From NCBI RefSeq assembly GCF_032854445.1, contig NC_088307.1, positions 8,616,001 through 8,680,000 on the forward strand: DNA of 64,000 bases. The letters run 5' to 3'. Both the position numbers and the translations under genes were made by a program. The notes beneath the pieces were generated by a model. That model worked only from the letters and a program-made list of their open reading frames with translations. It did not search any database and was not told where the DNA came from. Origin of the DNA: Liolophura sinensis (lineage: Eukaryota > Mollusca > Polyplacophora > Chitonida > Chitonidae). This document shows positions 38,701 through 53,700 of the stretch, piece by piece. Positions within the stretch are counted from its first letter, which is position 1. Every line of letters begins with the position of its first letter.

Positions 38701-41700
38701 AGAGTTCACAATGTAAGGCTGTAACTGGTTTATGAGAGTACACAATGTAAGGCTGTAACTGGTTTATGAGAGTACACAATGTAAGGCTGTAACTGGTTTA
38801 TGAGAGTACACAATGTAATGCTGTAACAGGGTTATGAGAGTTCACAATGTTAGGCTGTAACGGGGTTATGAGAGTTCACAATGTAAGGCTGTAACTGGTT
38901 TATGAGAGTTCACAATGTAAGGCTGTAACTGGTTTATGAGAGTACACAATGTAAGGCTGTAACTGGTTTATGAGAGCACACAATTTAATGCTGTAATGGG
39001 GTTATGAGAATACACAATGTAAGGCTGTAACTGGTTTATGAGAGTACACAATGTAATGCTGTAACAGGGTTATGACAGTTCACAATGTTAGGCTGTAACG
39101 GGGTTATGAGAGTTCACAATGTAAGGCTGTAATGGGTTTATGAGAGTTCACAATGTAAGGCTGTAACTGGTTTATGAGAGTACACAATGTCAGGCTGTAA
39201 CTGGTTTATGAGAGCACACAATTTAATGCTGTAATGGGGTTATGAGAGTTCACAATGTAAGGCTGTAACAGAGTTATGAGAGTTCACAATGTAAGGCTGT
39301 AACGGGGTTTTGAGAATTCACAATGTAAGGCTGTGACGGGTTTATGAGAGTTCACAATGTAAGGCTGTAACGGGTCTATGAGAGTTCACAATGTAAGGTT
39401 GTAACAGGTTTATGAGAGAACACAATGTAAGGCTGTAATGGGTTTATGAGAGTTCACAATCTAAGGTCGTAGCTGTAGCCAGGTAAGATGAGTGTTGATA
39501 TAGTGATGTTCATCTGGATGGATGCATCCATGTATTTGTAATTCTGCTGCTGATGTACATATACCAGCTGTGTTTCACTAATATTAATAAAAATAGTTGT
39601 GGTAAAAATACATATCAGAAGCACAAGGGCCTTAATATCGTACTTTCGAAATACACGACCAGGAAATTATTCAAATTACATAAGAAAACCTGTAAGTAGC
39701 CCAATGAGCTGATTGGATCACTGAGAATCAAGCAAAATAATTGAAATACACTAAACTTTAGGTGAAATACAGTACTTGTGATGAAGCGGGGTTGTGTGGA
39801 TAGATTAACCAGATCTTGACGAATCAGTCCTTGTACAGAACAAGATTTGTGTGTTCATATATGATGTCATTTTGTTTCAGTGGTGCTGTACACTGTACTT
39901 GATGTGGCTGTGGGTTTTAGCTATGTTAAGCTTGCTTGGCTATTAAATACAAGCAGGTGTGAGCTGGCCTGTGCAGTTCCTACATCCAATCATTCCGAAA
40001 ATCTTTTGTGCTAAATATTTTCAGTTGATTTGAGTCAGATACAGTACTACGTCATTACAGGTATGACAATCATCAGTATGAAATACAGATGTCGAACTGT
40101 AATTTCAGAATTTAAGAAATTGGAAAGCGCTAAGTTTAAAGGTAAACTATTAAAGGTATTGGGTGTAAAGATGCGTAATTAAGGGGAGGTAAATATTCGA
40201 GTTTAAGGATTTTAGTTGAAATTCCAGACTCATCTGAATACTTTTTTCTGTTTGTCCTTTTTTTTATTTTTATTTATAGTATATATTTACTTTATTTTCC
40301 CTTAGTATAATATAATTAGATCCAAAATTTTATTAAATCCAAGAATTTACACAAACTGAAAATAATGCACTTGTGTGGTAAGATCAAGTCAAGTTTTAGC
40401 CTGACTGGAAAATATGTTGTGTGGTACTAAAACATTCACACTTTCACACTGATTCTTTTCATTCTTCTGTGAACGATTTCTGGCTTCTAATTTTGCCATC
40501 TCGTTCTTTTTTTTAGATGTTTCACTAATCTTGGTGTTAGTTTACCTTAAGAAAAAGGCCTGTTTACATCACATTGCTGGTCTGTACTGCTGTGTCTTTA
40601 ACATGAACAGGTTAGAAGGTCACTCATGGAAATTACCAGCTGGAAGCCCTCAATAAAAGCTGTAGGTACCATATATTATTGCTATAAAAAAAATAAGAAA
40701 ACAAGCTTTAGTAGCTGTAGTCCACTCCTATCCTCCCATATATCAGGATCTCTCACTATACCCTCACTAATTCCACAACCTTTTTGCATTGCATATGGAA
40801 GAGCAACTTTCAGTGCAATTTATGCATGTTTCTAATTTAATTTTTGGAGACAAAACTACACTGGTTGGATTGGCCAATTTCAGGGCTTTACATAAAGTAC
40901 AATTTTATCAGTGTACATAGATTAATGTGCTTAGAACTTGAATAAACACCTAGCAAACATACAAAAAGGTCGAAGAATTAGTTATTTCCTACCCTCTCCC
41001 AGAGCGCCCCCCCCCCCCACCCCTTCCTTCCCCCTTCATCGGGTCACAAGACAAACACACACTTCAGTAGGTTAAGTACGGTCTGCACAGATCAGATGTC
41101 TTGACTGTTGTTTATTATTGCCATTATCTATTTACCTATGGCTAAAACACCAGGCCTTCCGACCACTGACCACTGTACTCACTGTACTGATGTGTATAGA
41201 GCTCCAGCCAAGAACTGAGGACTAGTTGTAATCTGTGGAATGAGTGATGCTTTCCAGTAGAGAAAGCTGTCAAATTCATCTTAGTATGTTAAAAGCTTTC
41301 TATTATGATAAATAGGGTGAGTTTTGATTTGGAAATGGTTTATAGTGCAGTGCTACCATGCAGTGGTAATATACAAGACCACTGTCCTATTTGCCTTGCC
41401 TTTGTTGGAAAGAAGGTGGTGAAGAAAGCTTACATGTACATTTATATTAAATGTAGATGCCAAAATTAAAATAAAATCATAAAACAAAAATGTGCACACA
41501 CAAAGTCTTATTAAATAAAAATGTTTTAGTATCCAAGTATGTGTGAAAAATTAGAAGTAAAACGTAGAAGTTACTAAAAAGTTGAAAGTTTCCAGTATAT
41601 ACAGAGAAAAATTGCAATAAATGCATAAAAGTTGCAGATTGCTAGTATTTTATATTGAAGATTGAAAAATACCATTATTTGTGAAGAAGTTGAAGAATAC

Positions 41701-44700
41701 CATTATACGTGAAGAAGTTGAAGAATACCATTGTATGTGAAGAAGTCGAATTTCAAAAGGTGAATTTCCAGTGTATGTGAAAAAGGTTGAACCATTCCAG
41801 AATATATGAAAATATTGATGAATTCTAATATTTGTGAAAATGTTCAAGAATTTCAGTATTTGTGAATAGTTTGAAGATTTCCATTATACATAAAAGGTGG
41901 ACTTGCAGTATATATGAAAAGGTCAAAGAATTCTAACCATTAACATGCACTTTGAAGTAACAATTGTGTACATGATATATATACATGTAAAAATGGTGCA
42001 GTCTGGATCCAGTAACATCGTGAAGGTATTACACAGCAATGTTGAGAGATTAGAGCATTGTCTGTAGATGGGATGTTTCAGACTGGTATATAAAGTGTGT
42101 TTAATAGGGAAGGGACTGACAGGTCATACAGGGATCAGCCTGACGGGATCAGCCTGGCCTCTTACCCTGCTCTGGGTATATAGTCATCCTTTAAGCAGGG
42201 AGAGGTTTTATACATGCTGTTTCACTTAGGCCTTCTTCTCTTATTTCAGAGCTGTTTCTGATTGAGGCTATCCGGGTTTTAGGGTCATAGAAACAACCTG
42301 ACTTCCTTTTTTTATGTCTGGCTGTACATCCATGTGCCTGTGTCTATTTGGTACAAGTGCACAGTCGGTTAGTTTACAAGATGTCTTATTTATGTTGATG
42401 CAGTGAACCTTGTAGTATTATCTAGTTTTCTAGTGTTTGTGATCAAGTTCATTGCTGAGGTAGGCACTACAATCGTTTAAATGGTCTTAATTCCTCCTAG
42501 ACTATACACACAATTTGTACTGATGCTCCTGTTTATAAATGTGAATATAATACAGATGAAAGCAAATATATTTATAGTGTACCATTTGTCATTTTACAAG
42601 ACATGCCTTCAGTCAGTTAAGTTCTATTCTTAGAAAAAGTAGTCCTACATGGGTGGGGCTTCATTTTTGGGGGTTTAGTGGAGTATAAATGAAAAAATTT
42701 GACCAATTGGATTGCGCCTTACAGGCGTAAATTATTTGGTAATTAGTGAGGGTGGGGTAGGGGGGGGGCAGCATATTTTTTAATCCCATTCTAGAGTGAA
42801 ACAGGACTATTGTTACATCATTGTTACAAGAATGGATGGAACCGTAATGTGTACACTGTTACATTGTATCATTTTCTGTTGTAATGTCGTACTGTCTTTT
42901 AATGTGACATCAAGAAAATGAAGAAAATTCAGCATTATGGTGGGTGGAAACGGGGGCAGAGCCCGGGGGAAACCCACGACCATCCGCAGGTTGCCAACAG
43001 CTTAACACTGAGGCATGGTTACATTTAGTCTTTAAGATAGTTTTCAGAATTCTGTAACTATAAAAAAAAAAAATGAAAACTGTATCCAATTTTCTCAGAA
43101 TTCACCAAAAGTACATTTTATAAAGTAGAATTACCCTGTTATAATAACCATAATTCGTCCATGGCTAACTTGGCCATTTTTCCTGATTCGGAGATTTCTA
43201 TTCACTTTAGAAAGGTGTTTCGAGATTTGCTAGGAAATGGGATGATATAATTCTGCTGAAAAATTAGAAGTTTCAGCCCCAAAAATAATATTTTGTGACA
43301 TTTATTTCCCTCTAGAACTGCACTTTTTGGGCAAAATATTAGGTCTTTTAGGGCATGTATGTATCTTAGGGTTTCAGCTGGTATTTTGGAACAGCTTGCT
43401 ACTTGTATGCCTGACTGTAAATGACGGGATTGTGCACAGAAAAACGGGTATGTGGACCTTTGTTTAAGCCAGAGGGGAAAGCTTCTTTGTTAATCGTTAC
43501 AAAAGAGTATTTAAGTATATTTTTGTTTGCTAGAATGGGAATTAGTTTTAACTTCATGCTTGTATGCATTTTGAGGCATACAAATAAGTTCTGATGCATG
43601 TAATAACCTATTAAGCAAAACAAACTGAAGTTTATGACTTAATTTAATAGATGTACCGTTTAATAAGCACTTATGATTTTGACATTTTTATTTGTTCAGG
43701 CTCAGGTGTGTATGTTTTCTGCTTTTCAGGCATGTCAAGGTTTACACAAATTGAAGAAACCTTTTGATTTGTGGACAGGTGACCTGCATTTAGCTGTCAG
43801 TGATGTTTCTCTCCATATTGTCACATTTTCCCACTGTTGATAAACACAGCAGTTTTTCTACCTGTGCATGCATACCATATGGGGGACAGATAATAGATAT
43901 TTGTCTTTTATGTAAATGAGACAGGTAATTACAATGATATGTTGAGACATTTTCATTATTCTTGCTGTCAAGTGGCTATGGATATTTATAAATATCTTTG
44001 GTCAGTGTCACTGTTAGTTTAAAGTTGACTTTGTATTATCTGAGAAAGTCTGCACTAACAGCTGAATAGGTTCATAGAGAGGATATTATAATTCATGATG
44101 GCAAAAAGTAAATTCCCATCTGATTGTCATTTTACAGTTGAACAATTTGAATTTTTGAAAGAAATCTTGAAATGAGGGACACGACAATGCTGTGCCCGGT
44201 TTCCACTCACCATATTGCTGGCCGCCGTTATATATATGAAATATTGTTGAGTGAGTGAGTGCATGGGGTTTAACGGAAATATTGTTGAGTATAGTGTAAA
44301 TTCCCAATCAAGTGAATAAAAATTTCATTGAAGAAAAATATGTGACAACGAGGATCACAACCTCACTTGTAGATCAGTTTGCACTTGACATGCCTGTAGC
44401 AGTGTGTTGTGTACAGATGGTGGAAATCATACTGCTTGTAACGGTGTACAATTTTTACATGTGGCTGTATGTATTTGGCACGTACAAGTACAGTGGATTA
44501 TCGCGCATCAGACAAAATACTCCTCTTTTCTTTGGACAACAACTGTTAACGTCTGCTGAGTTTGTTATCTCCCTTTGTTGTGGTCCCACAATGGTCACAT
44601 CACTGAAGCGATTCACCTATACATGGGTCTTCTGCACTGCGGGACAAATTCATTACATGGTGAATCTCGAATCCTGCGGACGTCAAATGTGTCTGCTGAG

Positions 44701-47700
44701 TAGGTTATCTCCCTTTGTTGCGGTCCCACAATGGTCACATCATTACATGGTGACTTAGTGGTAGGATACGCTAATATATGGTGTCAGTAATCCTCATGAC
44801 GACATGCCTGTAGTATTGTGAGGATTACTGACACCTGATATTTGCATATCCCATCACTGAGTCACCATGTAACTAATAAAGTGACATTCCTGATAACAGT
44901 CAACCTGCATGTACTTTTTTGCAATTATGAGAGACTTTTTAAACTTAATTCTCCCCTGTATTGCTCGATGTGGTCAAATTACAATGTTGTAATATAGTAA
45001 GGCCTTAATGGGGTATTGTCTCTGTCATAGTGGTGAGTTGGATGCTGACTGAATTGAACATTGCTCCTCTGCAGCCATAATATGTGAGTAACACATTACC
45101 AGTTTGCCCACAAAACGTCATGGCAAAGCCAGGCCTGCATAAACAATTGAGTACACTCAGCTTTATAGGCCCCATTAGTTACATCAGGCCGGATCCTCTT
45201 AGCTCATTCGGGCAAAGCATTGTTTCAGCTGCAGCGCATTAGCATCTTTAAAGTGACCTGAAAAGTGCTTAATTCTTTTGCATTCTTGTGCATTTTTTTC
45301 TGTCAACGGTCTGAAATAAATGGAGATGATGTCAAAAATGAACGTACTGGGAAGTCGCAACATCAGCTTAATGCCCTCCAAATTCAGCCTCTAGAACTGA
45401 CTCTCTCTGTCCCCCAGACACATCCTCCTCCTCCCTCTGTTATTGTCGACGTAACCAAAGCCTAGTAATTTTTGGACTGACCGCCTGGGCCTTAAAGCAA
45501 TAAAACCTCGAGGAGAAATCTGAGAATTTCTACTTTCTACTTTCAAATGTAATTGGTCACATCATACACCACATGTTAAAAATAAAAGCCAAGTGTTTTA
45601 TGTGCCCTTTCAACAATGATCATATGAATGAATTAATATAAACCATAATATTTCTTTTAAAAGAAGTATACACGTTTACATTGGAATTGTATTCCATATC
45701 AAAATTACAGCATCAGTACAGAAAACACTCTTATATTAAGGACAAGTGACTAGGTCATACTGAGCACTAGTCTCTCTACCAGGGTAGAGACTGATGTATG
45801 TTAAGTTAATTATAAAAATGTTAACAGCGGGATATAATCTTGAAATGATTGTGTATGGGTGTGGATGAATGAAGTAAAGTGTGGCAGTGTTGAATGTATG
45901 CAAGGTGTCAGAGGGGATATTGTTAAAAGCACCATGGCTTACCTGTCCTCTACCTTTACCTGTGCTACTGTGACCCACTTCCAGACAGGTGTGAGGCTTT
46001 CAAGTCCTGCTGTTAAAGGGTTGTACATTCCTGAAGCTTGTGTGAGCTTAAGACGAGTTTTAGAAAAGACCAGAGTGACATTTATGGCTACGACCAGGAT
46101 GGAGTGATGTGTACACCTTGATGTTCTGGTAAAACTGCTTGTTACCATACCTGTGCAGTGTGTTGGACCATTACTGTGCACCAAGTGTATAATCATAGGT
46201 GTGAACTCTGGAGTGATGCATTGCAGGTATCAAGGTTTCTGGTAGACCACAGGTGTAAACTTGCAGGGTTTAATTGCTATGTAGCAGAGCCATATGTGTA
46301 AACTCATACTCATGTAAAATGCAGTGCCAAGACATGCAAGATGTATATTACACCTGAGATACCTGTCAGGCTCGGGTGCAGAATTATTAATGAACTCTCT
46401 GTCAGGTGTGAAGATATGGGAGAGTTCAGTGAACTCTTAGTGACGCTTTCATCAACAATGTGGACCAACCGAATTGATGGATTTTCTTGACTGTGATACG
46501 GAATACCCAGAAAACCCCAGTCCACCAAAGTAAGTACGCATGACCTTGTGTAGAAGTATATATTGTATCACTTCAGGAGACTTGTTCAGTGCAAAATCAA
46601 TCTGTACACAACAGATCAAAAGATATAAATAGATAAAAGTTAAAGGTACATCTTCTGTCCACAAAAGATTCTGATCATAGATTATCTACACAAAAAAGTC
46701 AGTCTGCATATACAGTTATAGGCTAAAAATTGCATACATGTGAACAAAGTAACAAAAAATGTAACATAATCATTACTGTGTATTTACTTTTTCAGTTTCA
46801 GATAATCTATACATAGAAGTATTTTAGCATAGATAATCTATACACAGAATTATCCAATCATAGATAATCAGTACACCAAATTATCCTAGCATAGATAATC
46901 TGTACACAGAAGAATTTGATCATTGACAATATATACAAAGAAGAATTTGATCTTAGATAATCTGTACACAGAATTGTTCAATCAGATAATCAGTACACCA
47001 AATTATCCTATCATAGATAATCTGTACACAGAATTGTTCAATCAGATAATCAGTACTCCAAATTATCCTATCATAGATAATCTGTACACAGAACTAAGAG
47101 TCTGACCAATCAAGACAATTTGTACATCTACAAAAAAGAACATGATCATAGCTAATCATTCTGTACATATACATGTATGTGTGCAAAATTTGTAAAACAG
47201 AAATTATTTGTTTCTAGATAATCTATACACCTGCAGAAACATTTAATGTCTTTGTATAGAACGTTATTTTTTCATATGTCAGTATATTTGACTTGTACAT
47301 TACCTGGCAGAATATTTATAAAGATCGAATATTTATAATGATCGATCTATTAAAGTTCAAGAAGTCATGTGAAAAAAAGATGAATTTACTGAATTGGAAT
47401 GTCAGTTATTTGGGACGTAATTTATCATTTCTATGCAAATCAGTCGTCTGATTATTTTTTCTGTTCTTGGTACACAATATGCTAATTATTATGTAGCCTA
47501 CATTATACATATGCTGAGTGAAGGTCAGATATTAAAACCACTGTGTTTTTTGCAGGCATTTAATACAAGCCTGCATAATTACATTATATCATTCGATGTA
47601 AATGTGGTATGTGTGTATTGGAATACTTGTCATACACATTACATAGCTCACATATAAATTACAAAACCATCATACAGGTTACCCTATTTCATCTAAAATT

Positions 47701-50700
47701 TAGGACACCTGGTCTGCTCATTTTAGTCAATGTACATTTAATTCTAGCAGGAATATTGATTTTTTATTATTTCACATGGTTAGACCATCTAAAGAACAAC
47801 ATACTCATATCTTTACTTTTCCAAAAGGCTGTTAAAGAAAGGCTATGTTCTACTTTCAACACTACTAATATCTGTCCCAAATTTTAGAAGAATTATGGAG
47901 CACACACAACCTTCCTCTCAAAACCAGCTGTAATTGTTGGCATGAAGTAATACATTTTAAATTTGGTCACAGAATATATACAAATCTTACTGGCCGAAGG
48001 GGCTAGCATGCCATCAGGGTGCAATGACCCAGGAGCCTCCCACCAATTCAGTTGCTGTGAGTTCAAATCCAGCTCATGCTGGCTTACTCTCAGGCGATGC
48101 ATGGTTGTGGGTTGCCCCCAGACTCTGTCCAGTTTCCCCCCATCAGTATGCTGGCCGGTGTAGTATTGAACAAGTGAAATTTTCTTGAGTAAGGCATAAA
48201 AAACAATCAATCAAATAGATAAATTAATAAATACAAATCTTACAGCTCTTATCAGTTTGAGCTCATATAACAAAAGAGTAAATTGTGAAAAAAACTTAGT
48301 TTTCTGACAACGTTTTAAGCACTGCTCTGACAGGTGAAAATAAACTTACTGTCCATCATTTAAGTGATGACTCAGCTTGCCTATAGAAACACGCCCACTC
48401 TTGTACTGTATTAGCTGTACTGTGGAACAGGTACAGTATGTTTTTTTTTACCCTAAATTTGCCTGAGGCCAGTGCATGGACTCCCTGTTACTGCTTATTT
48501 TCATGAATCTTGTACTAGCATACATTGGGATAATAAATCTGTTAATACCCTACTTCTTCAACTTTTTGTCAGTAAAAAGGACAGTTTTAGGGACCATATG
48601 TCTGCATTTTATTGACCTAGTTTTAGAGAAGGGATTATATAAACTTTGCTTATGATACATATAACTTCACAAAAGTATAAATCTGCTCACTTGACACGGA
48701 GCTGAGTGATCTGCTAAATCTACCTGTTTATGGTGAACTGCAATATGCATGCCTTCATCTGAAATTGGAAGTTTTTGTAGTATTAAAATATGCATTGATA
48801 ATTGTTACATTTTTCTATTATTTTATATTTTTGTATGCAATTTCTATCATGTTTGACCCAAAACCCAACAGGACAATTCTCGACAGTCTATGATATTCTG
48901 GAAATGCTATGGCTTAATAGTTCTTGTGATTAGATTTTGGAACTTTATGATATCAAAGATGCACTGATTCATTCTTCTCGCTGTCATGAAGCAAAGAGAG
49001 ATAATTTTGCGATGTAGTTTTTCGGGACAGCTTTATATTGGCCAGTTTTACAGATTTATATTGATTTAAATACTTGATGAATTATTATTACGCAGAAAAC
49101 TTCCATAATCTTACACAGTGATAGGAGAAGACTGTTGACAATATTTCTTTTGAAAGTTGAAAGCACTACAGTCACCTTTAAAATATTAACAGTTGATTTG
49201 AAGTGCGTGCAAAAATATTGTTCCCTCTTTTACCTTTCGGTGGTGGATATGTGTGAAATAATTTGTGCATTTTTGTATATACGTACATGCATTTTAATGC
49301 CAGATGTTAATGTACCTTTCTTGTTGACTTGTGGGGTTGACCCAGTATTTGTAAAATTCCCACTCTAAAAGGATATGTATACCTTTATTATACACTCACC
49401 AAAGGCTAGAATTACCTGTAGTTTTGTACCTATCCGTGATTTAGCTGTGTATCAGGTGTGTAATGGAGACAGGTAGACTGTTATTATACCTGTCCTTCTG
49501 CCCCAACTACACAATAGCGTGGGATGAATGATGACACCTCTTAGTTACTACCTGGGAACACCCACTCTGTTGAGGGACAAAGATACACTCATTTTCCCAC
49601 CCCTCAGGGTTACATTAGGCACATTATTTTGTTCAACAAAACGGATGTTCTGTGGAGATGCCTGTAGAGATGTTTTCCAGCTTGTCCAATTCATCAGTTT
49701 CTAAAAGGAATAGTTTGCACTTATGGGTAATTATATTATTTTCCAAATATGTCAAAATGCTACTAGGTTAGTTCACATAAAGGTTCAGACCACACACAAA
49801 GCACCTGCCCTGCAATCCACCTGCTAATTAGTTGGTATTGATTTTTCCACATGGTCGATTTCACTAAAATGATTATACAAGTCTGTAGTTAAGTTATATG
49901 TAGATAAGATTACATGTATGTATATTGTATACCGCTTGTTAAACACCAATCAGATAAATAGGTATTAAATTGTATACAGAAAAGTTAGGGTCATGGCCAA
50001 GTTGTCCAGCTTGTCTTTAAATACCTAGCTTGGACACACATAATTCTGGCCATTGGAGATTGAAATTGGGTGTGCTCTTCTCTCACTGATTGCACTGCCT
50101 TGCATGATATGACACTAGCGTGGCAATTAATGTTAGTTAAAGACCAATTGCCCTCCACCTATATAGTGTGCATATCTTTATGCCACATGTGATCGTCTGT
50201 GAATAGCTTCCCAAAAGTTGGTGGTTTACCCCAGACACTGATTGCACTGCCTTGCATGATATGACACTTGTGTGGCAATTACTGTTGGTTAAAGACCAAT
50301 TGTCCTCCACCAATATAGTGTGCATATCTTTATGCCACATGTGAAAGTCTGTGAATAGCTTCCCAAAAGTTGGTGGTTTACCCCAGACACTGATTGCACT
50401 GCCTTGCATGATATGACACTTGTGTGGCAATTACTGTTAGTTAAAGACCAATTGTCCTCCACCAATATAGTGTGCATATCTTTATGCCACATGTGAAAGT
50501 CTGTGAATAGCTTCCCAAAAGTTGGTGGTTTACCCCAGACACTGATTGCACTGCCTTGCATGATATGACACTTGTGTGGCAATTACTGTTAGTTAAAGAC
50601 CAGTTGCCCTCCACCAATATAGTGTGCATATCTTTCTGTAATATTAAAAAGTCCATGGATAGCTTGCCAAAGGTTGGTTGTTTACCCCAGACACTGATTT

Positions 50701-53700
50701 TCTCCATTCCAACCGTGTACAGACAAATAAATGAATCTAGGTAAATTATTGTTTAGTGTGGCGGAAAACACTAAAAAGTAAATCATACAGATGAACGAGT
50801 TAATGCGTTCAATGCGAAGAAGTTCATAAAGAAAGTAGGTCCCTGTGATGTGGTACATTATGATATGATATTATTATATCCAAGAGCACTCAACTGTGAC
50901 ACGTGATCGGGCATGATTAAACCAATGAATTTGTCAGATTGGCTACTTTATGAATATTCATGCTTTGTAACATGCTGTTAAGATTGTATTTTTGCCACAT
51001 ATAATTTAGACATATAACAACAACTGAAGTTTGACCAGTCAGCGCAAATCTGTCTATTTTTTTTTTTTTTTTGATGACATATTTGTTGATAATGTCACAT
51101 AATTCTTTTCAACTGTAATGTACCCCTACAAATATTTCTCCGTCATTAATTTGTGATTCATATTTTTTTCTGCCATTTGTTTATCATGTGTTCTACATGT
51201 AATTAGAAGTATGTATAAGTAAGTTATAACCATAAGCTATATATCAAGGAGATATAATTTATTACATTTACGTGATTTATTCCCTGACGTTGATTGAAAA
51301 TAAGCTTCACATATTCTGTTTAAAATGTGAAAAATTTGCTTTGCATGACCGTTTACTTATCATATGTAACAAAAAGACTTATTAACATTCTTAAAAAAAT
51401 GTTGTAATGAATGTGGTACAGTTTTGATGGCATTTGAGTCTGATAGAAGCTTAATTTTCATTGTTCATTGTTGACTGATGTGTCTGGGAAAGCTAAACTA
51501 ATGAGTTAAGAAAAAACACAATACTTGCATAATGGACTTTTAGTTTTCTCTTTAATCATCAGTAAATAATATTTACTGTAAGTATGGCGGAAGCTCTGCC
51601 AGCAACCTGTGGATGGTTGTGGGTTTCCCTCAGGCTCTGGTTTCCTTCCACCATATAATGTTGGCTGTCTTGATATAATTGAAATAATCTTGAGTACGTT
51701 ATAAAATGGAATAAATCAAATAAATATTTACTATAATTCTTTTTATTAGCTCTGAGGTTTTATCCTTCAAAGCCCATTTCATCATTGTTTGATCTAGTAG
51801 CTAGCTGTTCCTTATACTAACTATATCCAAATGTCTCTAAAGAAACGTTTGTTAAATAGAAGTGGGTGATGTTGTAACTCTTTTGCTCATTTGTGTATTG
51901 GAAAGATTACAGGTATAAAGATTTGACAATTCCAGCAAAAGAGAGGTTATTATAGTTTATAGATGTTGTTTGCAGCTAGATGAGACCGCTTCAGTAACCT
52001 AATGGTTATAGCGTCCACCTTGAAGTTGGGAGACTTGGGATCAAGCCCTGACCGGGTCATACCAAAGACTAAGTGGACAATGACATTTTTGTCCCTGTGG
52101 ACAATTACATTTTTGTCCCTGTGGACAATGAAGTTTTTGTCCCTGTGGCCAATCACACTTTGGAATTTCTGTAGATAAGGTCATTTTTGTCCCTGTGGAC
52201 AACGACATTATTGTCCCTGTGGACAATGACGTTTTTGTCCCTATGGACAGTGACACTTTGTCCATGTGGAATTACATTATTCCACAACGACATTATTGTC
52301 GCTGTGGACAATGATATTATTGTCCCTGTGGACACTGGTGTTAGTATTTTTTCCCTGGCATTTTTGTACGTGATACTACAACGATGAAAGTTCATTTTAG
52401 AGGAGGATGTTATTTTGTTGGTATTTTGCCGTGATTGAGGATCGTATGTTTTACTTTGTGTATTTTCAGACTTGAGAAAGAGTATACTGCTTTAAAGAGC
52501 AAAGAAAATGAGGATCAGATTGAACTTAGGGTAGGTATACCTGACAATACCAGCAGCTTCTTGACTTTTGGTTATGTCTGCATATGTATGACATGCGTGA
52601 GGTTGCTGTGGTTTGGATGATGTCTGCAGATCACTCTAGTATCGGGGTTTATGCGGGGACTTGAAAATATTGAAAAGCATGTAATTTAAAAGTAACTCAC
52701 CCAGGCATAAGAAAACCTGGAAAAATCAATGGTTTTTGTAGTTGGGTCTAGAATAAAGGCTTGAAAGTGAGACTAAGCCAAGTTGAGCTATTGTGTATAA
52801 TACACTGACTGTTACATTCTCTTGGTTTAGATTAGTTTTTCAACATCTTTGAAACTGCCTTTGTACATGTATATGTGAAAGACTACTAACAAGGTCAACC
52901 AATAAGGTCATTGACACTGTTTCAAATGACATGTTGAAGTGTTGACTGAATACTGTAATATTCCAAGTAGCCTGGGAAATGTGAGTGAAGCTAAAACAAA
53001 AAAAAAACACTTGAAAAAGTCTGGAAATTTGAAATCTTTGAAGTGTACTTTATGTATGGACCCTGCAGTGGTAGTTTGATGGCAACCTGATAGACATGCT
53101 GTAAGTGAAATAAGCTCTGGAGTATTGTTTAATGTTGTCATTGACAAGTGTATTAATTAAAGTTAAAGTATATAAATGAAAGAAAGGAATTGTGTTAGTT
53201 ATTTACATGAGTGATTTGTTGCTTTTAATAAATACTGATGATTTGTTCTTCCGTTTACAGAGGCTTAGGACAGAGAATCGACTTCTTCGACAACGGATAG
53301 ACAATCTGGAGAAGGTTAGTATAAAGATTGTGTTCAAACCGATCAGCACTAGGATAGACAATCTGGAGAAGGTTAGTATAAAGATTGTGTTCAAACGGAT
53401 CAGCACTAGGATAGACAGTCTGGAGAAGGTTAGTATAAAGATTGTGTTCAAACGGATCAGCACGAGGATAGACAATGTGGAGAAGGTTAGTATGGGGATC
53501 AGCACTAGGATAGACAATCTGGAGAAGGTTAGTATGGGGATCAGTACTAGGATAGACAATCCGGAGAAGGTTAGTATAAAGATTGTGTTGAAACGGATCA
53601 GCACTAGGTAGACAATCTGGAGAAGGTTAGTATAAAGATTGTGTTCAAACAGATCAGCACTAGGATAAACAATGTGGAGAAGGTTAGTATAAAGATTGTG

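Larger units (their letters stand above)
27549..52469 (+). other. Intron 7 (24.9 kb)
   Basis: The largest intron in the window. It contains the 95-bp (28905-29345), about 90-bp (36255-36600), 34-bp (38545-39475), about 60-bp (46795-47100), 152-bp (50087-50700) and 24-bp (52072-52345) arrays, about six SINE-A copies or fragments and a different tRNA-headed element at 28386-28744. Stretches 29350-36250, 39480-42925, 45000-46790 and 48235-50085 hold AT-rich, stop-dense sequence with no coding region I can support. A gene nested in this intron cannot be excluded but was not recognised. Confidence 0.75.

Noticed and set aside
44312-44758. 148-codon plus-strand frame
   Set aside because: It spans the tail of a SINE copy, two direct repeats and a palindrome; the translation shows the duplication and no recognised protein.
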